Of a stretch of 64,000 bases of DNA, positions 25,447-33,966 are shown piece by piece. Origin of the DNA: Sphingobacterium sp. HMA12. GTDB lineage: Bacteria > Bacteroidota > Bacteroidia > Sphingobacteriales > Sphingobacteriaceae. The stretch's first letter is position 1, and every line of letters starts with the position of its first letter. The notes below the pieces were generated by a model. It was not told the DNA's origin. It saw only the letters and a program-made list of their open reading frames with translations, and searched no databases. Location: NCBI RefSeq assembly GCF_002933815.1, contig NZ_BEYR01000001.1, positions 2,349,765 through 2,413,764 on the forward strand, given 5' to 3'. A program made the translations under genes and the position numbers.

Positions 25447-27210
25447 GTGCATTTATCGAATATTAAGTTGTGGAATTTTAGAAAATTTGGTTCGGAGAGC
25501 GAAATTGACCCTGATAGACCAAATTTAGATTTGAACCTAACCAAAGGTTTAAATGTGATTATTGGTGAAAACGATTCAGGCAAAACCGCCATCATCGATG
25601 CGATAAAATTAGTACTGAAAACACATAGCTACGATTACATAAAAGTTGATGATAAAGACTTTTATCAACAAGCTACTCGTTTCCGCATTGAATTAACCTT
25701 TGACGGTTTAATGCCTGATGAAGCAAAGAATTTTACGGAGTGGTTGGGCTGGAACGGAACAGGCGAAAACGCAAAACCATTTTTAAAACTCAATTACGAT
25801 GTAAAACGCCAAGCAGATAAAATCTTACCGACTGATGTAAAAGCAGGTGTTGATGAAGACGGTTATTTGCTTACAGCAGAAGCAAAAGAATATCTGAAAG
25901 CAACTTACTTAAAACCTTTGCGTGATGCCGAAAACGAATTGATTGCAAAACGCAATTCACGTTTATCGCAAATTCTTTTGGGCGATGAGGCATTTAAAGG
26001 AAAAGAAAACGATAACGAGTTGTTGCAAATTTTTTCTGGACTTAAAACCGAATTGGAAAAATTTTTCAACGAAAATGATGAAGCAGGACAACCCAAAGTG
26101 GGTAAAAAGATAAAAGATAAAATTGACGGCTACATCAAAGGTTTTTACGGAAATGATTACGAAACCGAATTTGGAGCAACATCAGCCGGCATAAAAAGTA
26201 TTCTTGAAAAATTAGCCTTGTCGTTGAAAAACGAAACAAACCCTGGTCTTGGAACATTAAACCGTTTGTTTATGGCTGCCGAATTGCTTCACTTAAACAA
26301 ATCAAATTGGAGTGGTTTACGTTTGGGCTTGGTGGAAGAATTGGAAGCACATTTGCACCCACAAGCACAAATGCAGGTAATTGAAGCCTTTCAAAAACAA
26401 GAAACCATTCAACTCATTCTTACAACACACAGCCCGAATTTGGCTTCAAAACTCAAATTGGAAAATTTGATTATTTGCAACAACGCAAATGCTTTTCCAA
26501 TGGGCAAAACCTACACCAAATTAGAGAAAGATAATTATAAGTTTTTAGAAAAGTTTTTGGACACCACAAAAGCCAATTTGTTTTTCGCTAAAGGCGTAAT
26601 TTTGGTAGAAGGTTGGGCAGAAGAAATTTTAATTCCGAGCGTTGCTAAAGCAATAGGAATTAACTTGACTGAAAAAGGTGTTTCGGTTGTAAACATTGGA
26701 CATACAGGCTTTGACCATTATGCAAACATTTACTTGCGACAAACAGAACCCAATATGACAATTCCAGTTGCTGTAATTACCGATTCTGACGTGAGAGAAT
26801 ACGAAAAGAACGGAAACAATTATGAGAAACGTGATGAAAACACCGTTTTGCAAGAAACAACGCAGAAAATTACAGACATAAGCTGGAAATCCGAAAAAAA
26901 CGTTCAATATTTCCCAGCACCAAATTGGACGTTGGAATATTCATTATTTAAGTCAGCAAGTTTAACAACGGTATTTCAAAATGCAGTAAAAGCCATTCAC
27001 ACAAAAACAGATTGGAACACGAATTTTGAAAAAGCACTTGCACAAAAGTTAATCAAAAAAAAATTGAAAAAGACTGAAATTGCTTATCAAATTGCAAATA
27101 CCATTGATGAAGATTTGACAAAAGAAGTTCGTACAATTCTAAATATTGACGATGAAAACGACACGGTTAATTACCTTGTAAAAGCGATTCAATATGCCAC
27201 AGGTAATTAA
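25447..27210 (+). CDS. gajA: Gabija-like GajA: OLD-family ATPase/TOPRIM nuclease
   Basis: A 587-aa protein. The N-terminal ABC-type ATPase has the Walker A motif GENDSGKT at 40-47, Walker B LVEELEAHLHP at about 294-304, and the switch LILTTHSPN. The C-terminal TOPRIM domain has LVEGWAEE at about 384-391 and the acid pair TDSDV at about 443-447. Length is close to characterised GajA (about 578). GajA is a nucleotide-sensitive, sequence-selective nicking endonuclease that works with GajB against phages. The start is GTG at 25447 (MHLSNIKLWNFRKF, family-typical). Its end overlaps gajB by 17 bp, so the two are coupled. AT-rich cargo between traE and traD. Confidence 0.85.
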   Translation: MHLSNIKLWNFRKFGSESEIDPDRPNLDLNLTKGLNVIIGENDSGKTAIIDAIKLVLKTHSYDYIKVDDKDFYQQATRFRIELTFDGLMPDEAKNFTEWLGWNGTGENAKPFLKLNYDVKRQADKILPTDVKAGVDEDGYLLTAEAKEYLKATYLKPLRDAENELIAKRNSRLSQILLGDEAFKGKENDNELLQIFSGLKTELEKFFNENDEAGQPKVGKKIKDKIDGYIKGFYGNDYETEFGATSAGIKSILEKLALSLKNETNPGLGTLNRLFMAAELLHLNKSNWSGLRLGLVEELEAHLHPQAQMQVIEAFQKQETIQLILTTHSPNLASKLKLENLIICNNANAFPMGKTYTKLEKDNYKFLEKFLDTTKANLFFAKGVILVEGWAEEILIPSVAKAIGINLTEKGVSVVNIGHTGFDHYANIYLRQTEPNMTIPVAVITDSDVREYEKNGNNYEKRDENTVLQETTQKITDISWKSEKNVQYFPAPNWTLEYSLFKSASLTTVFQNAVKAIHTKTDWNTNFEKALAQKLIKKKLKKTEIAYQIANTIDEDLTKEVRTILNIDDENDTVNYLVKAIQYATGN

Positions 27211-29221
27211 CATATCAGATGAAGAAATTCGATATGCCGAACGGTTGCTTTTGCCTGTGGGCAAAACTTTTGACGAAGAACGCAGAACGTTTATTCGCAA
27301 TTTCAACACAATAGATTTACAAGCCGTTCCGGGAAGTGGAAAAACAACAGCTTTGTTGGCAAAGTTGGTTATTTTAGAAAAGAAACTTCCGTTTGCTGAC
27401 GGTTCGGGGATTTTGGTTTTGTCGCATACCAACGCAGCCATTGACGAGATAAAAGAAAAAATACAAAAGCATTGTCCTAAACTTTTTTCTTATCCCAATT
27501 TCATTGGCACAATACAAAGTTTTGTTGACGCATTTTTGGCAATTCCTTTTTATGTTTCAAAATTCAAAAAGAAACCAATAAGAATAGACAACGAAATTTA
27601 CAACGAAAGAATAAAAAGTTTTCTTGATAAAATTTGGCTTCATAGATTTAATTTAAGCGAAGAAACTAACACAAAAGTTGCTCATATTAAAAACAATAAT
27701 GAAGCAATATTTTATAATTACAGGTTTAAATTATCAAACGAAATCCAATTAGTAAAAAAGTTAAACGAAGATGTCTTAGAAATCAGTAAACCGAGAGGAA
27801 ATACAAGACCGCAAAATTATCGTGATTACACACAACAAGAAAAACAAGAAGTATATAATTGGTTTTTGGCGTTAAAAAAATCAATTCTCAAATCGGGTAT
27901 TTTACATTTTGACGATGCGTATTTTTTAGCTGATATTTATTTAAAAAAAATTCCAAGCGTAAAAACCATTTTACAAAAACGTTTCTCTTTTGTTTTTGTG
28001 GACGAAATGCAAGATATGGACACGCATCAATACGATTTGTTGGAAAAGATTTTTTATGACGAGGGAAACAGCGTTTCAAAAATTCAGCGAATTGGCGACA
28101 AAAACCAAGCAATCTACAATTCAGTAAAAGCAACAGATATTTGGCAAGACAGAGCGGAAGTTTTAAGACTTAACGGAAGTCAGCGATTGAGCAAGCCAAT
28201 TGCAGACGTAGTGAAGAAATTTGCCTTATACAGCGATAATGATTTTGATATTATAGGAATATACGAATGCGAAATAAAACCGCATATTTTGGTTTTTGAA
28301 GATAACGCAATCGGAAATATAATTCCTTGTTTTGCTCAAATTGTCCGAGAAAATAATTTAATCAATTCCGGAAAACCGATCAAAGTTGTTTGCTGGAATA
28401 CAGAATGGAATGATGATGCTGGTCGCCAAGATGCGACAAAATTACGTTTAGAAGATTATCACCAGGGTTTCAAAAAAGAAAAAGGCAAACCAAAACAAGA
28501 TTACGACAACTTGAAAAGTTATTTGTTGTACTACGAGAAAAAACAAACCTTAGAACCTTTGCGTAAAAATATTTTGAACGCTTTTCTTAAAATCTTGCGT
28601 TTAGAAAGCATCAACACCGCAGACAACAGACCTTACACAAAGAAAGTTCTAATTGACTTAATTCACGAAAACGACATTCAGAAATACGATGAATTGAATT
28701 TGAATCTTTACAATTGGTCAATCGGAATAATCCAAGGAAAAACAAGCGAAGTTTTCATGAGCATAAAAGAATACATTCCGACTTTACTTGCAATTTTTGA
28801 CAAACAAATGTTTGAAAGTTTAAATTTTATCAATAATGACAATGCTGAAATTCCAATCGAAAATGCCGAAATTTTAGCATCAACAAACTATTATAAAGAA
28901 GAAGGACTTGAAATTGAAATCACAAGCGTTCACGCAGTAAAAGGACAAACACATTGTGCAACATTGTATTTGGAATCATATTTTCAGCAAGACGGACAAG
29001 GTATAAATGCTAAATCCTACGAATCTCAACGACTAAAAGACCAATTCTTAGGAATACAAATACAATCAAATGTTCGTGATAGAGTTAAACAATCAACAAA
29101 AATGGCTTATGTTGGTTTTTCGCGACCAACGGATTTACTGTGTATCGCAATACACAAAAACAGATTTGATGCTCAACTAAATGGGATTGACACCGACGTT
29201 TGGGAAATCAAAACAGTTTAA
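27194..29221 (+). CDS. gajB: Gabija-like GajB: UvrD-family helicase
   Basis: A 675-aa superfamily 1 helicase. Walker A AVPGSGKTT is at about 44-52, Walker B FVDEMQDMD at about 266-274, then QRIGDKNQAIYNSVK, NGSQRLSKPIADVV, EIEITSVHAVKGQ (motif V) and YVGFSRPTDLLCIAIHK (motif VI), all in UvrD order. Known GajB is about 494 aa, so this one carries roughly 180 extra residues in the 2A/2B region. It overlaps the GajA-like gene by 17 bp; the pair order and coupling are those of Gabija. A UvrD-type helicase paired with an OLD nuclease in other systems (PARIS-like, OLD-UvrD) is a less likely reading. Confidence 0.83.
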   Translation: MPQVINISDEEIRYAERLLLPVGKTFDEERRTFIRNFNTIDLQAVPGSGKTTALLAKLVILEKKLPFADGSGILVLSHTNAAIDEIKEKIQKHCPKLFSYPNFIGTIQSFVDAFLAIPFYVSKFKKKPIRIDNEIYNERIKSFLDKIWLHRFNLSEETNTKVAHIKNNNEAIFYNYRFKLSNEIQLVKKLNEDVLEISKPRGNTRPQNYRDYTQQEKQEVYNWFLALKKSILKSGILHFDDAYFLADIYLKKIPSVKTILQKRFSFVFVDEMQDMDTHQYDLLEKIFYDEGNSVSKIQRIGDKNQAIYNSVKATDIWQDRAEVLRLNGSQRLSKPIADVVKKFALYSDNDFDIIGIYECEIKPHILVFEDNAIGNIIPCFAQIVRENNLINSGKPIKVVCWNTEWNDDAGRQDATKLRLEDYHQGFKKEKGKPKQDYDNLKSYLLYYEKKQTLEPLRKNILNAFLKILRLESINTADNRPYTKKVLIDLIHENDIQKYDELNLNLYNWSIGIIQGKTSEVFMSIKEYIPTLLAIFDKQMFESLNFINNDNAEIPIENAEILASTNYYKEEGLEIEITSVHAVKGQTHCATLYLESYFQQDGQGINAKSYESQRLKDQFLGIQIQSNVRDRVKQSTKMAYVGFSRPTDLLCIAIHKNRFDAQLNGIDTDVWEIKTV

Positions 29222-29250
29222 AATCTGCATATAGGGAATATAAAGTCGGA

Positions 29251-29413
29251 TTTAGTACATGACAAAAAACATGTCATCGTCATTGCGAGGAAACGAAGCA
29301 ATCTGATGACATAAAAAACGCAGATTGCTTCGTTGTACCTCCTCGCAACTGTGTCCGTCCACTGACGGATGACGCGTTTTTTATGCTGTTTTCAATTTTT
29401 GTCATGTAGTGTA
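29251..29413. repeat. MITE-like palindromic element
   Basis: A 163-bp imperfect palindrome. The terminal inverted repeats are 13 bp perfect (29256-29268, 29396-29408). An inner inverted repeat contains CATTGCGAGGAAACGAAGC and its counterpart, a sequence type seen as dispersed repeats in many bacteria. The 9-bp direct repeat AAAGTCGGA borders it at 29242-29250 and 29414-29422, symmetric on both sides, like a target-site duplication. No transposase gene inside. It lies between the convergent Gabija and nuclease genes and may terminate both. Confidence 0.7.
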
Positions 29414-29440
29414 AAAGTCGGAGTTTAAAGTGAACTGTCG

Positions 29441-31081
29441 TCAAGATTCCGTTTCCTTAGTGTAGAATTTTTCGATAATCTTCACTTCATTATTAAACCC
29501 TCGTTCGGTTAAGAGTTTTATTAGTGATTGTCTTTCATATCCTGCTTCTAGTTGTAAAGGCTTAAGCTTACTTTTGTTTATGGTACTTATAAAATCGTGA
29601 CCATCGGGGTAGAAATTTGCTGATGTGATATACACGCCTTTACCAACTTTACCCTCTTTAATATATCTATCATATTGTTTAATACCAAATGGAAGAGTAC
29701 GCCGAAAAAACCACTTCAAAGATGATTTCGTGTTTCGATCCCCTAACGGGATAGTTGCACCAGAATTATATCCTTTTAATTCTATGAAAATGAGTTCAGG
29801 AGGATTATTATTTACTACGATGTAATCATATTCATACTTCTCTATAGTTGTTTCTCCTGTTTCGTCAACTGTTTCAGAATATAATATTTTTCCACGTTCT
29901 ATATGAGTTTGGGGATATAAATTTACTATTAATGGATACATTAAAAATTCAAATAACGTACCTTTTAAATCCCTTAATGCATCTTCTTGTCCGGCGTTCG
30001 ATATGGTTTTTAATATACCGGAAATTTCTTTTTCAATATCCTCGGGATCGTTTATCAATTGAACTAAGTTTTGGGTTTTAAGTAAGATGTCAATAATCTT
30101 AGTACCGAAGATAGAGTTTATGTCGAAAGCGATAATACCCAGCTTGCCAAGTGTATTAATAACAAGTTGTGACGCAGATTTATAGACGACGATAGGGAGG
30201 ATTTTTCTGCTGTCAGCTTTTGTAGAGTGCCTATTGTGTTGAATTCTTTCAAAAAAAGCATCTAAATGAATCTTAGTATAATCAGAACTTAGAACAACCT
30301 CGAGAACCACGAGTGTTTGCTTTTCTGTATTATCACTTTGAACGCCTAGACTAGGATTTATGCCTGTAGCTTTAGTATAACCGTATGCATCCCAAACTAA
30401 GTTGTTTTGAACAGCACCTCTACTAGGGGTTTTCTTATTTCTGTATATTGGTTGAGAATTACCGATAATATTCGAATTGATAAGCCAACGTAACACATCT
30501 GGTATTAAGGTACAGTCTGTAACCATCTTATTATAATGGTCTGACATCTTTTGCTTTTCTACTGGAGAACTTAATTTTTGATTCTGTTCGTAAAGAATAA
30601 GATACTCTACACTATTTTCGTCCTTTTTTCTATAAATGATAGAAAGTGCTGTGAGCATATGTTCGATGTCCGACAATAAAGAAATCTTAGCCGAATTTTT
30701 CTTGATTGGAGTTGATGTGATTTTTAATGCCTCATAAATAGATACAATTCCGCCATTCATTTGCATTAACTCTAGTAATCTGTAAATGGGAGGACGGTAT
30801 TTTTTACAAATCTTTAATACGTTTGATAAGTTTAAATTTTCCTTACTTAAAAAATACACGTACTGACCGGTACCGAACATATGGGGAGCAGATGATTTTA
30901 TTCTGTCTTTCTCAACACTTCTTTTAAGGATTTGTCTTGCATACTGGGGCGTTACACCGAACTCACTTACCAAAGCTTCGTTCAATTCAATGCCTGACTT
31001 ACAAAAGCTTTTCTTTAAAAGCGAAATAAGAAAAGCATTAAATTGTTCTTGATTAGTATTGTTTTTGTTTACCATTGTCAC
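29441..31081 (-). CDS. Uncharacterised PD-(D/E)xK protein with N-terminal HTH
   Basis: A 546-aa soluble protein. The N-terminus has a winged-helix-like segment (ELNEALVSEFGVTPQYARQILKR, about 32-54). The C-terminal third has a PD-(D/E)xK nuclease-like core: YEYDYIVVNN (about 413-422) followed by LIFIELKGYNSG with the E-x-K triad (about 428-439), then a basic WFFRRTLPFGIKQYD segment. The middle (about 200-400) is unassigned. It is convergent with the Gabija-like pair, separated by the MITE-like repeat, and AT-rich. A single-gene restriction or defence nuclease is the likely role; no named family is recognised. Confidence 0.65.
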   Translation of the reverse strand: MTMVNKNNTNQEQFNAFLISLLKKSFCKSGIELNEALVSEFGVTPQYARQILKRSVEKDRIKSSAPHMFGTGQYVYFLSKENLNLSNVLKICKKYRPPIYRLLELMQMNGGIVSIYEALKITSTPIKKNSAKISLLSDIEHMLTALSIIYRKKDENSVEYLILYEQNQKLSSPVEKQKMSDHYNKMVTDCTLIPDVLRWLINSNIIGNSQPIYRNKKTPSRGAVQNNLVWDAYGYTKATGINPSLGVQSDNTEKQTLVVLEVVLSSDYTKIHLDAFFERIQHNRHSTKADSRKILPIVVYKSASQLVINTLGKLGIIAFDINSIFGTKIIDILLKTQNLVQLINDPEDIEKEISGILKTISNAGQEDALRDLKGTLFEFLMYPLIVNLYPQTHIERGKILYSETVDETGETTIEKYEYDYIVVNNNPPELIFIELKGYNSGATIPLGDRNTKSSLKWFFRRTLPFGIKQYDRYIKEGKVGKGVYITSANFYPDGHDFISTINKSKLKPLQLEAGYERQSLIKLLTERGFNNEVKIIEKFYTKETES

Positions 31082-31310
31082 ACTGCCCTTATAAATTATA
31101 TTTTATTTCTTTTTTATCCTCGCCGTAAAAAATTAAAACCCTTTAAAGTTCAAGAAAATAAATCGCTAAAAATCAACAAGTTGAAAAATAAAATATTATG
31201 TTCTTGATATATAAAAAATCGTAGTTAACACCTTTAGTTGTCACAAGATAGTTTTTTTTACGATTTATACACTTATTTTATCTTGAAAAGATTATAATAG
31301 AAATCTAAAT

Positions 31311-31339
31311 AAAAAGGGAGTTTGCTCACACAAACTCCC
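31311..31339 (-). terminator. Terminator overlapping the traD stop codon
   Basis: GGGAGTTTG (31316-31324) and CAAACTCCC (31331-31339) form a perfect 9-bp stem with a 6-nt loop; the minus strand continues with five T. The traD stop lies in the loop. It ends the traA-traD transcript before the cargo island. Confidence 0.85.
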
Positions 31340-31964
31340 CGATGTCGAAATCTTCTAAATCACTTTTCCGCAAATCGGGAGAACTGAAATCCGTTCCGGC
31401 GGAGAGGCTCTTGTCCAACAATTCTGCAATCTTCCGTGAAGCCCCATCCATTGAGTTTTCGAGCAGACTTAACAATTCCGTTCCCTGTAATCGCTGAACT
31501 ATATCTACCGCTCTCTGTTGCTGGACAGGTTCAAGTGTATCTTGCTCCAACCATGCCCCCACGGTTGTTAGTTCATCAAAGGTAACCCCTGTGGCAAACT
31601 CATTGTCGCTGTCCTCAAACCCGTACTCATCCCATTCGTCTTCCTCATTTTCAAAATTGGACATATTCCCGAAAACTTCATCCGGCTCTCCCTCAATCTG
31701 CGGATTTTCCAATCCAACACCTATCCCGTAGATTTCTGCATCAAAATTATCAGCTATCCCGTCACGTTCGCCGGAATGGCTCTTTGTGGCATTCAGTGGC
31801 AAGGTGTGGCGTTCCACAGACTTGGCAAGCCCCATAATATCCGGCAGGTCAGGTCTTTTCTTTTCCGGCTTTATTTCCTTTCGGACATACTTATGGATGA
31901 CCACCTTATCTTTCAGCAACAGGATGATGACGATGATAAGGCAAATTACAATCAATGTTTCCAT
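31326..31964 (-). CDS. traD: TraD-like conjugal transfer protein
   Basis: A 212-aa protein with one N-terminal transmembrane helix (about 3-19: TLIVICLIIVIILLLKD) and an acidic cytoplasmic remainder (EPDEVFGNMSNFENEEDEWDEYGFED). It matches the usual TraD of Bacteroidetes conjugative transposons in position, length and acidic linker. Its role in transfer is not defined. It lies 2 bp after the DUF3408 gene and ends in an intrinsic terminator. Confidence 0.65.
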   Translation of the reverse strand: METLIVICLIIVIILLLKDKVVIHKYVRKEIKPEKKRPDLPDIMGLAKSVERHTLPLNATKSHSGERDGIADNFDAEIYGIGVGLENPQIEGEPDEVFGNMSNFENEEDEWDEYGFEDSDNEFATGVTFDELTTVGAWLEQDTLEPVQQQRAVDIVQRLQGTELLSLLENSMDGASRKIAELLDKSLSAGTDFSSPDLRKSDLEDFDIGEFV

Positions 31965-31966
31965 AG

Positions 31967-32242
31967 CTATAAGATTGGCCTTTGCTTGTCGGAGTAGATA
32001 ATCTTTATTTCGTCTCCGAACTCCTCAAAGTGGTGTTTCAGCACACTGTGCAGGTAATCGGTAAGCGTAATTTCTCCCTCTCCGAGCAGAAAGACGATAC
32101 GGGACAATTTCTTATGGAAATCGGGGCTTATGTAGACCGATTTTCCACACCTTGCCACGACCCCTGTCGGTCTTAAAAATGCTGATTTGTAATGCGCTTT
32201 GCGCAATACCTTTTCCGGTTGTTTTTGCCGTGTCTTGTTCAT
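31967..32242 (-). CDS. DUF3408 protein (TraC/TraB-like), short
   Basis: A 91-aa protein of the DUF3408 family. SVYISPDFHKKLSRIVFLLGEGEITLTDYLHSVLKHHFEEF is the conserved region, predicted ribbon-helix-helix-like and probably DNA-binding. Its neighbour at 32254-32676 has a related segment, so the two look like paralogues. In CTnDOT-type elements these ORFs are called traB/traC and sit between traA and traD. They may be segregation or regulatory partners of the ParA-like TraA. 2-bp gap to traD. Confidence 0.75.
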   Translation of the reverse strand: MNKTRQKQPEKVLRKAHYKSAFLRPTGVVARCGKSVYISPDFHKKLSRIVFLLGEGEITLTDYLHSVLKHHFEEFGDEIKIIYSDKQRPIL

Positions 32243-32253
32243 AATCGAATACT

Positions 32254-32676
32254 TTAAAAAATGGGTTTAAACTTATCATTGAAATCATCTGTGATGGCTT
32301 TCTCGAACTGTTCAAAGTGATGTTCGAGAATATTGTCCAAATAGGCATACAGGGGTATCTTGTCCTCGCCGATAACCTGCACGATACGGGAAAGCCGTTC
32401 GTGGTATTCCTGCCGGATGTAGATGCTCTTATCACCACGGCGTGTCATGGTATGGCTGTTGAGGAAACGCTCACCATAGCCCGTATCGGAAGCCCTCTTT
32501 TGCCGTGTTCGCTCTTTGGCTACGGGCTTTTCCGTTATCGTTTCTTTTGTCGGATCTACGTTCGGCTCTTGGGGAGCTTCCACCTGTTGGGGCTTCTTTG
32601 TTTCGCCTGCCATAATCGACATGAGATACGCCTCGTCAATTGGCGCATTCTGTTTTTTCTTGTTTTCGTTGTCCAT
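32254..32676 (-). CDS. DUF3408 protein (TraB/TraC-like)
   Basis: A 140-aa protein. The N-terminal 70 residues are polar and Lys/Pro-rich (likely disordered). The C-terminus has the DUF3408 region KSIYIRQEYHERLSRIVQVIGEDKIPLYAYLDNILEHHFEQF, aligned with the same part of the following gene. A ribbon-helix-helix DNA-binding role is plausible, making it a candidate ParB-like partner of TraA. It lies 5 bp after traA. Confidence 0.75.
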   Translation of the reverse strand: MDNENKKKQNAPIDEAYLMSIMAGETKKPQQVEAPQEPNVDPTKETITEKPVAKERTRQKRASDTGYGERFLNSHTMTRRGDKSIYIRQEYHERLSRIVQVIGEDKIPLYAYLDNILEHHFEQFEKAITDDFNDKFKPIF

Positions 32677-32681
32677 AGCAG

Positions 32682-33449
32682 TTACAGGTTGATGGTTCTT
32701 AAAAACTCACTGATGAACAAATCCAAGCCGGAGGCTTTCAGCAATCTTTTGTCGGGTGGCAATAGCGTAGAGCGGAAGATGGTCTTTGCCGTTGCCTCGC
32801 TTTCCTTGCGGAAACGTTTGCTATCCGCAATACGTGTTTCCATTGCTTGCAGTCCGACTTCCTTAATGACATTGCCGTAGATTTCGTACAGTTGGGATTT
32901 TTCCCTGCCATCGACCATGTTCCAAAACAGCCGTATGGTTTCGATGGAGGTCTGCCCGTGCTTTATAAGCACATTGGTCAGCACATCGGTAAAGCTCAAT
33001 GTGCTTTCCATGACCACACGGTCTGCCGTGATGGGCGAAAAGATGTGGTGCATCCCTGCCAGTGTGTTGAGCAAGCCCGTAGTGTTAACCGTTCCGGTCA
33101 AGTCAAAGAAAACCATATCCACGGGAACGGTCAAGGACTGTATGAATGCTTCCGCATCCGTTAGGGCATTGTCCGCTTTACTTTGCAATACCGGATAGGC
33201 TTTTTTGTTGATGGTAGAGAATTGGCGGTGCGCCAGTTTTTTCAGCACCTCGTTTTGCATGACCGCTTTCAAATCCCGTTCCCTCATTTGGCAGATGCTG
33301 TGCTGTGGATAGTCACAGTCAAAGACGGCGACATTATACCCCATTTGGTAATGGAGTATGCTTGCCGTAACCGTTGTAAACGTACTTTTCCCAACGCCCC
33401 CTTTTTGGCTTGAAAAAGCAATGAATTTTGTCCTGTTTGTTGTTTCCAT
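32682..33449 (-). CDS. traA: ParA-family ATPase TraA
   Basis: A 255-aa ParA/MinD-type ATPase. The deviant Walker A is FSSQKGGVGKSTFTT (about 11-25), and the Walker B-type VDMVFFDLTGTVNTTGLL is present. I choose ATG 33449 (METTNRTK), directly before the P-loop; the frame upstream is probably not translated as one piece because three mini-ORFs end there. ParA proteins on Bacteroidetes ICEs are thought to help maintain the circular form or control transfer. First gene of the traA-traD operon. Confidence 0.9.
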   Translation of the reverse strand: METTNRTKFIAFSSQKGGVGKSTFTTVTASILHYQMGYNVAVFDCDYPQHSICQMRERDLKAVMQNEVLKKLAHRQFSTINKKAYPVLQSKADNALTDAEAFIQSLTVPVDMVFFDLTGTVNTTGLLNTLAGMHHIFSPITADRVVMESTLSFTDVLTNVLIKHGQTSIETIRLFWNMVDGREKSQLYEIYGNVIKEVGLQAMETRIADSKRFRKESEATAKTIFRSTLLPPDKRLLKASGLDLFISEFLRTINL

Positions 33450-33451
33450 TT

Positions 33452-33754
33452 CTATTCTATTTTTAAGTTTCTGTTTCCGTGGACTGCCTGCCGTCTTGCG
33501 TGAAACAGGGTTTTCATCCCTGCACACTATCTGGCAGTTTTGATACAATTCCTTCTGTCGGGCTTCCCCTCATTCGTTCAGTCAGCCGTGCCGTCATTCC
33601 GGCTTTCATACAGGCAAGACCGATGGCTTGTCTGTCGTCCTGTCTGTTGGAGTGGCTACCGGATAGCTTTCATGCCGTCCGGCGTTCCTGTCTGCTATGC
33701 GGAACGTCGTCATGTATTCCGGCATTCCTACGCTCCGGCTTTCCTAACTGCCAT
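33452..33754 (-). other. Chain of overlapping mini-ORFs in the traA leader
   Basis: On the minus strand four short ORFs lead without gaps into traA: 33754-33728 (8 aa), 33725-33606 (39 aa), 33609-33514 (31 aa) and 33517-33452 (21 aa). The second/third and third/fourth overlap as ATGA; the first/second and the fourth/traA are separated by 2 bp. The same region holds four TCCGGCnTTC repeats (plus strand 33598, 33678, 33718, 33734). Either a translation-coupled leader or a DNA site whose open frames are accidental. Confidence 0.4.
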
Positions 33755-33966
33755 CGGGAGCGGATGCCTGCAAACAGGCTTGCGTGACTGATAGCGCAAA
33801 GAAGCAGGTTATTCCGATACACTCTTTTAATGCGGTAGTTCGGGGCATTTGTTGGCAATGTTTGGTCGTGACGGATAGGTCAATGCTTTGAAAAAGCTAC
33901 CCTTACTTTGTAAGGGCTTAAATGCAAGGGGTAAATGGAGAAATCATTGGAGAAAGAAAGTTATGG

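Noticed and set aside
32682..33548. 288-aa version of the ParA-like protein
   Set aside because: The extra 33 codons lie over the last mini-ORF and do not belong to the ParA fold; ATG 33449 is just before the P-loop.
33540..33787. Plus-strand frames of 83-102 codons upstream of traA
   Set aside because: They lie antisense to the mini-ORF/repeat region, have no start context and no recognisable product.
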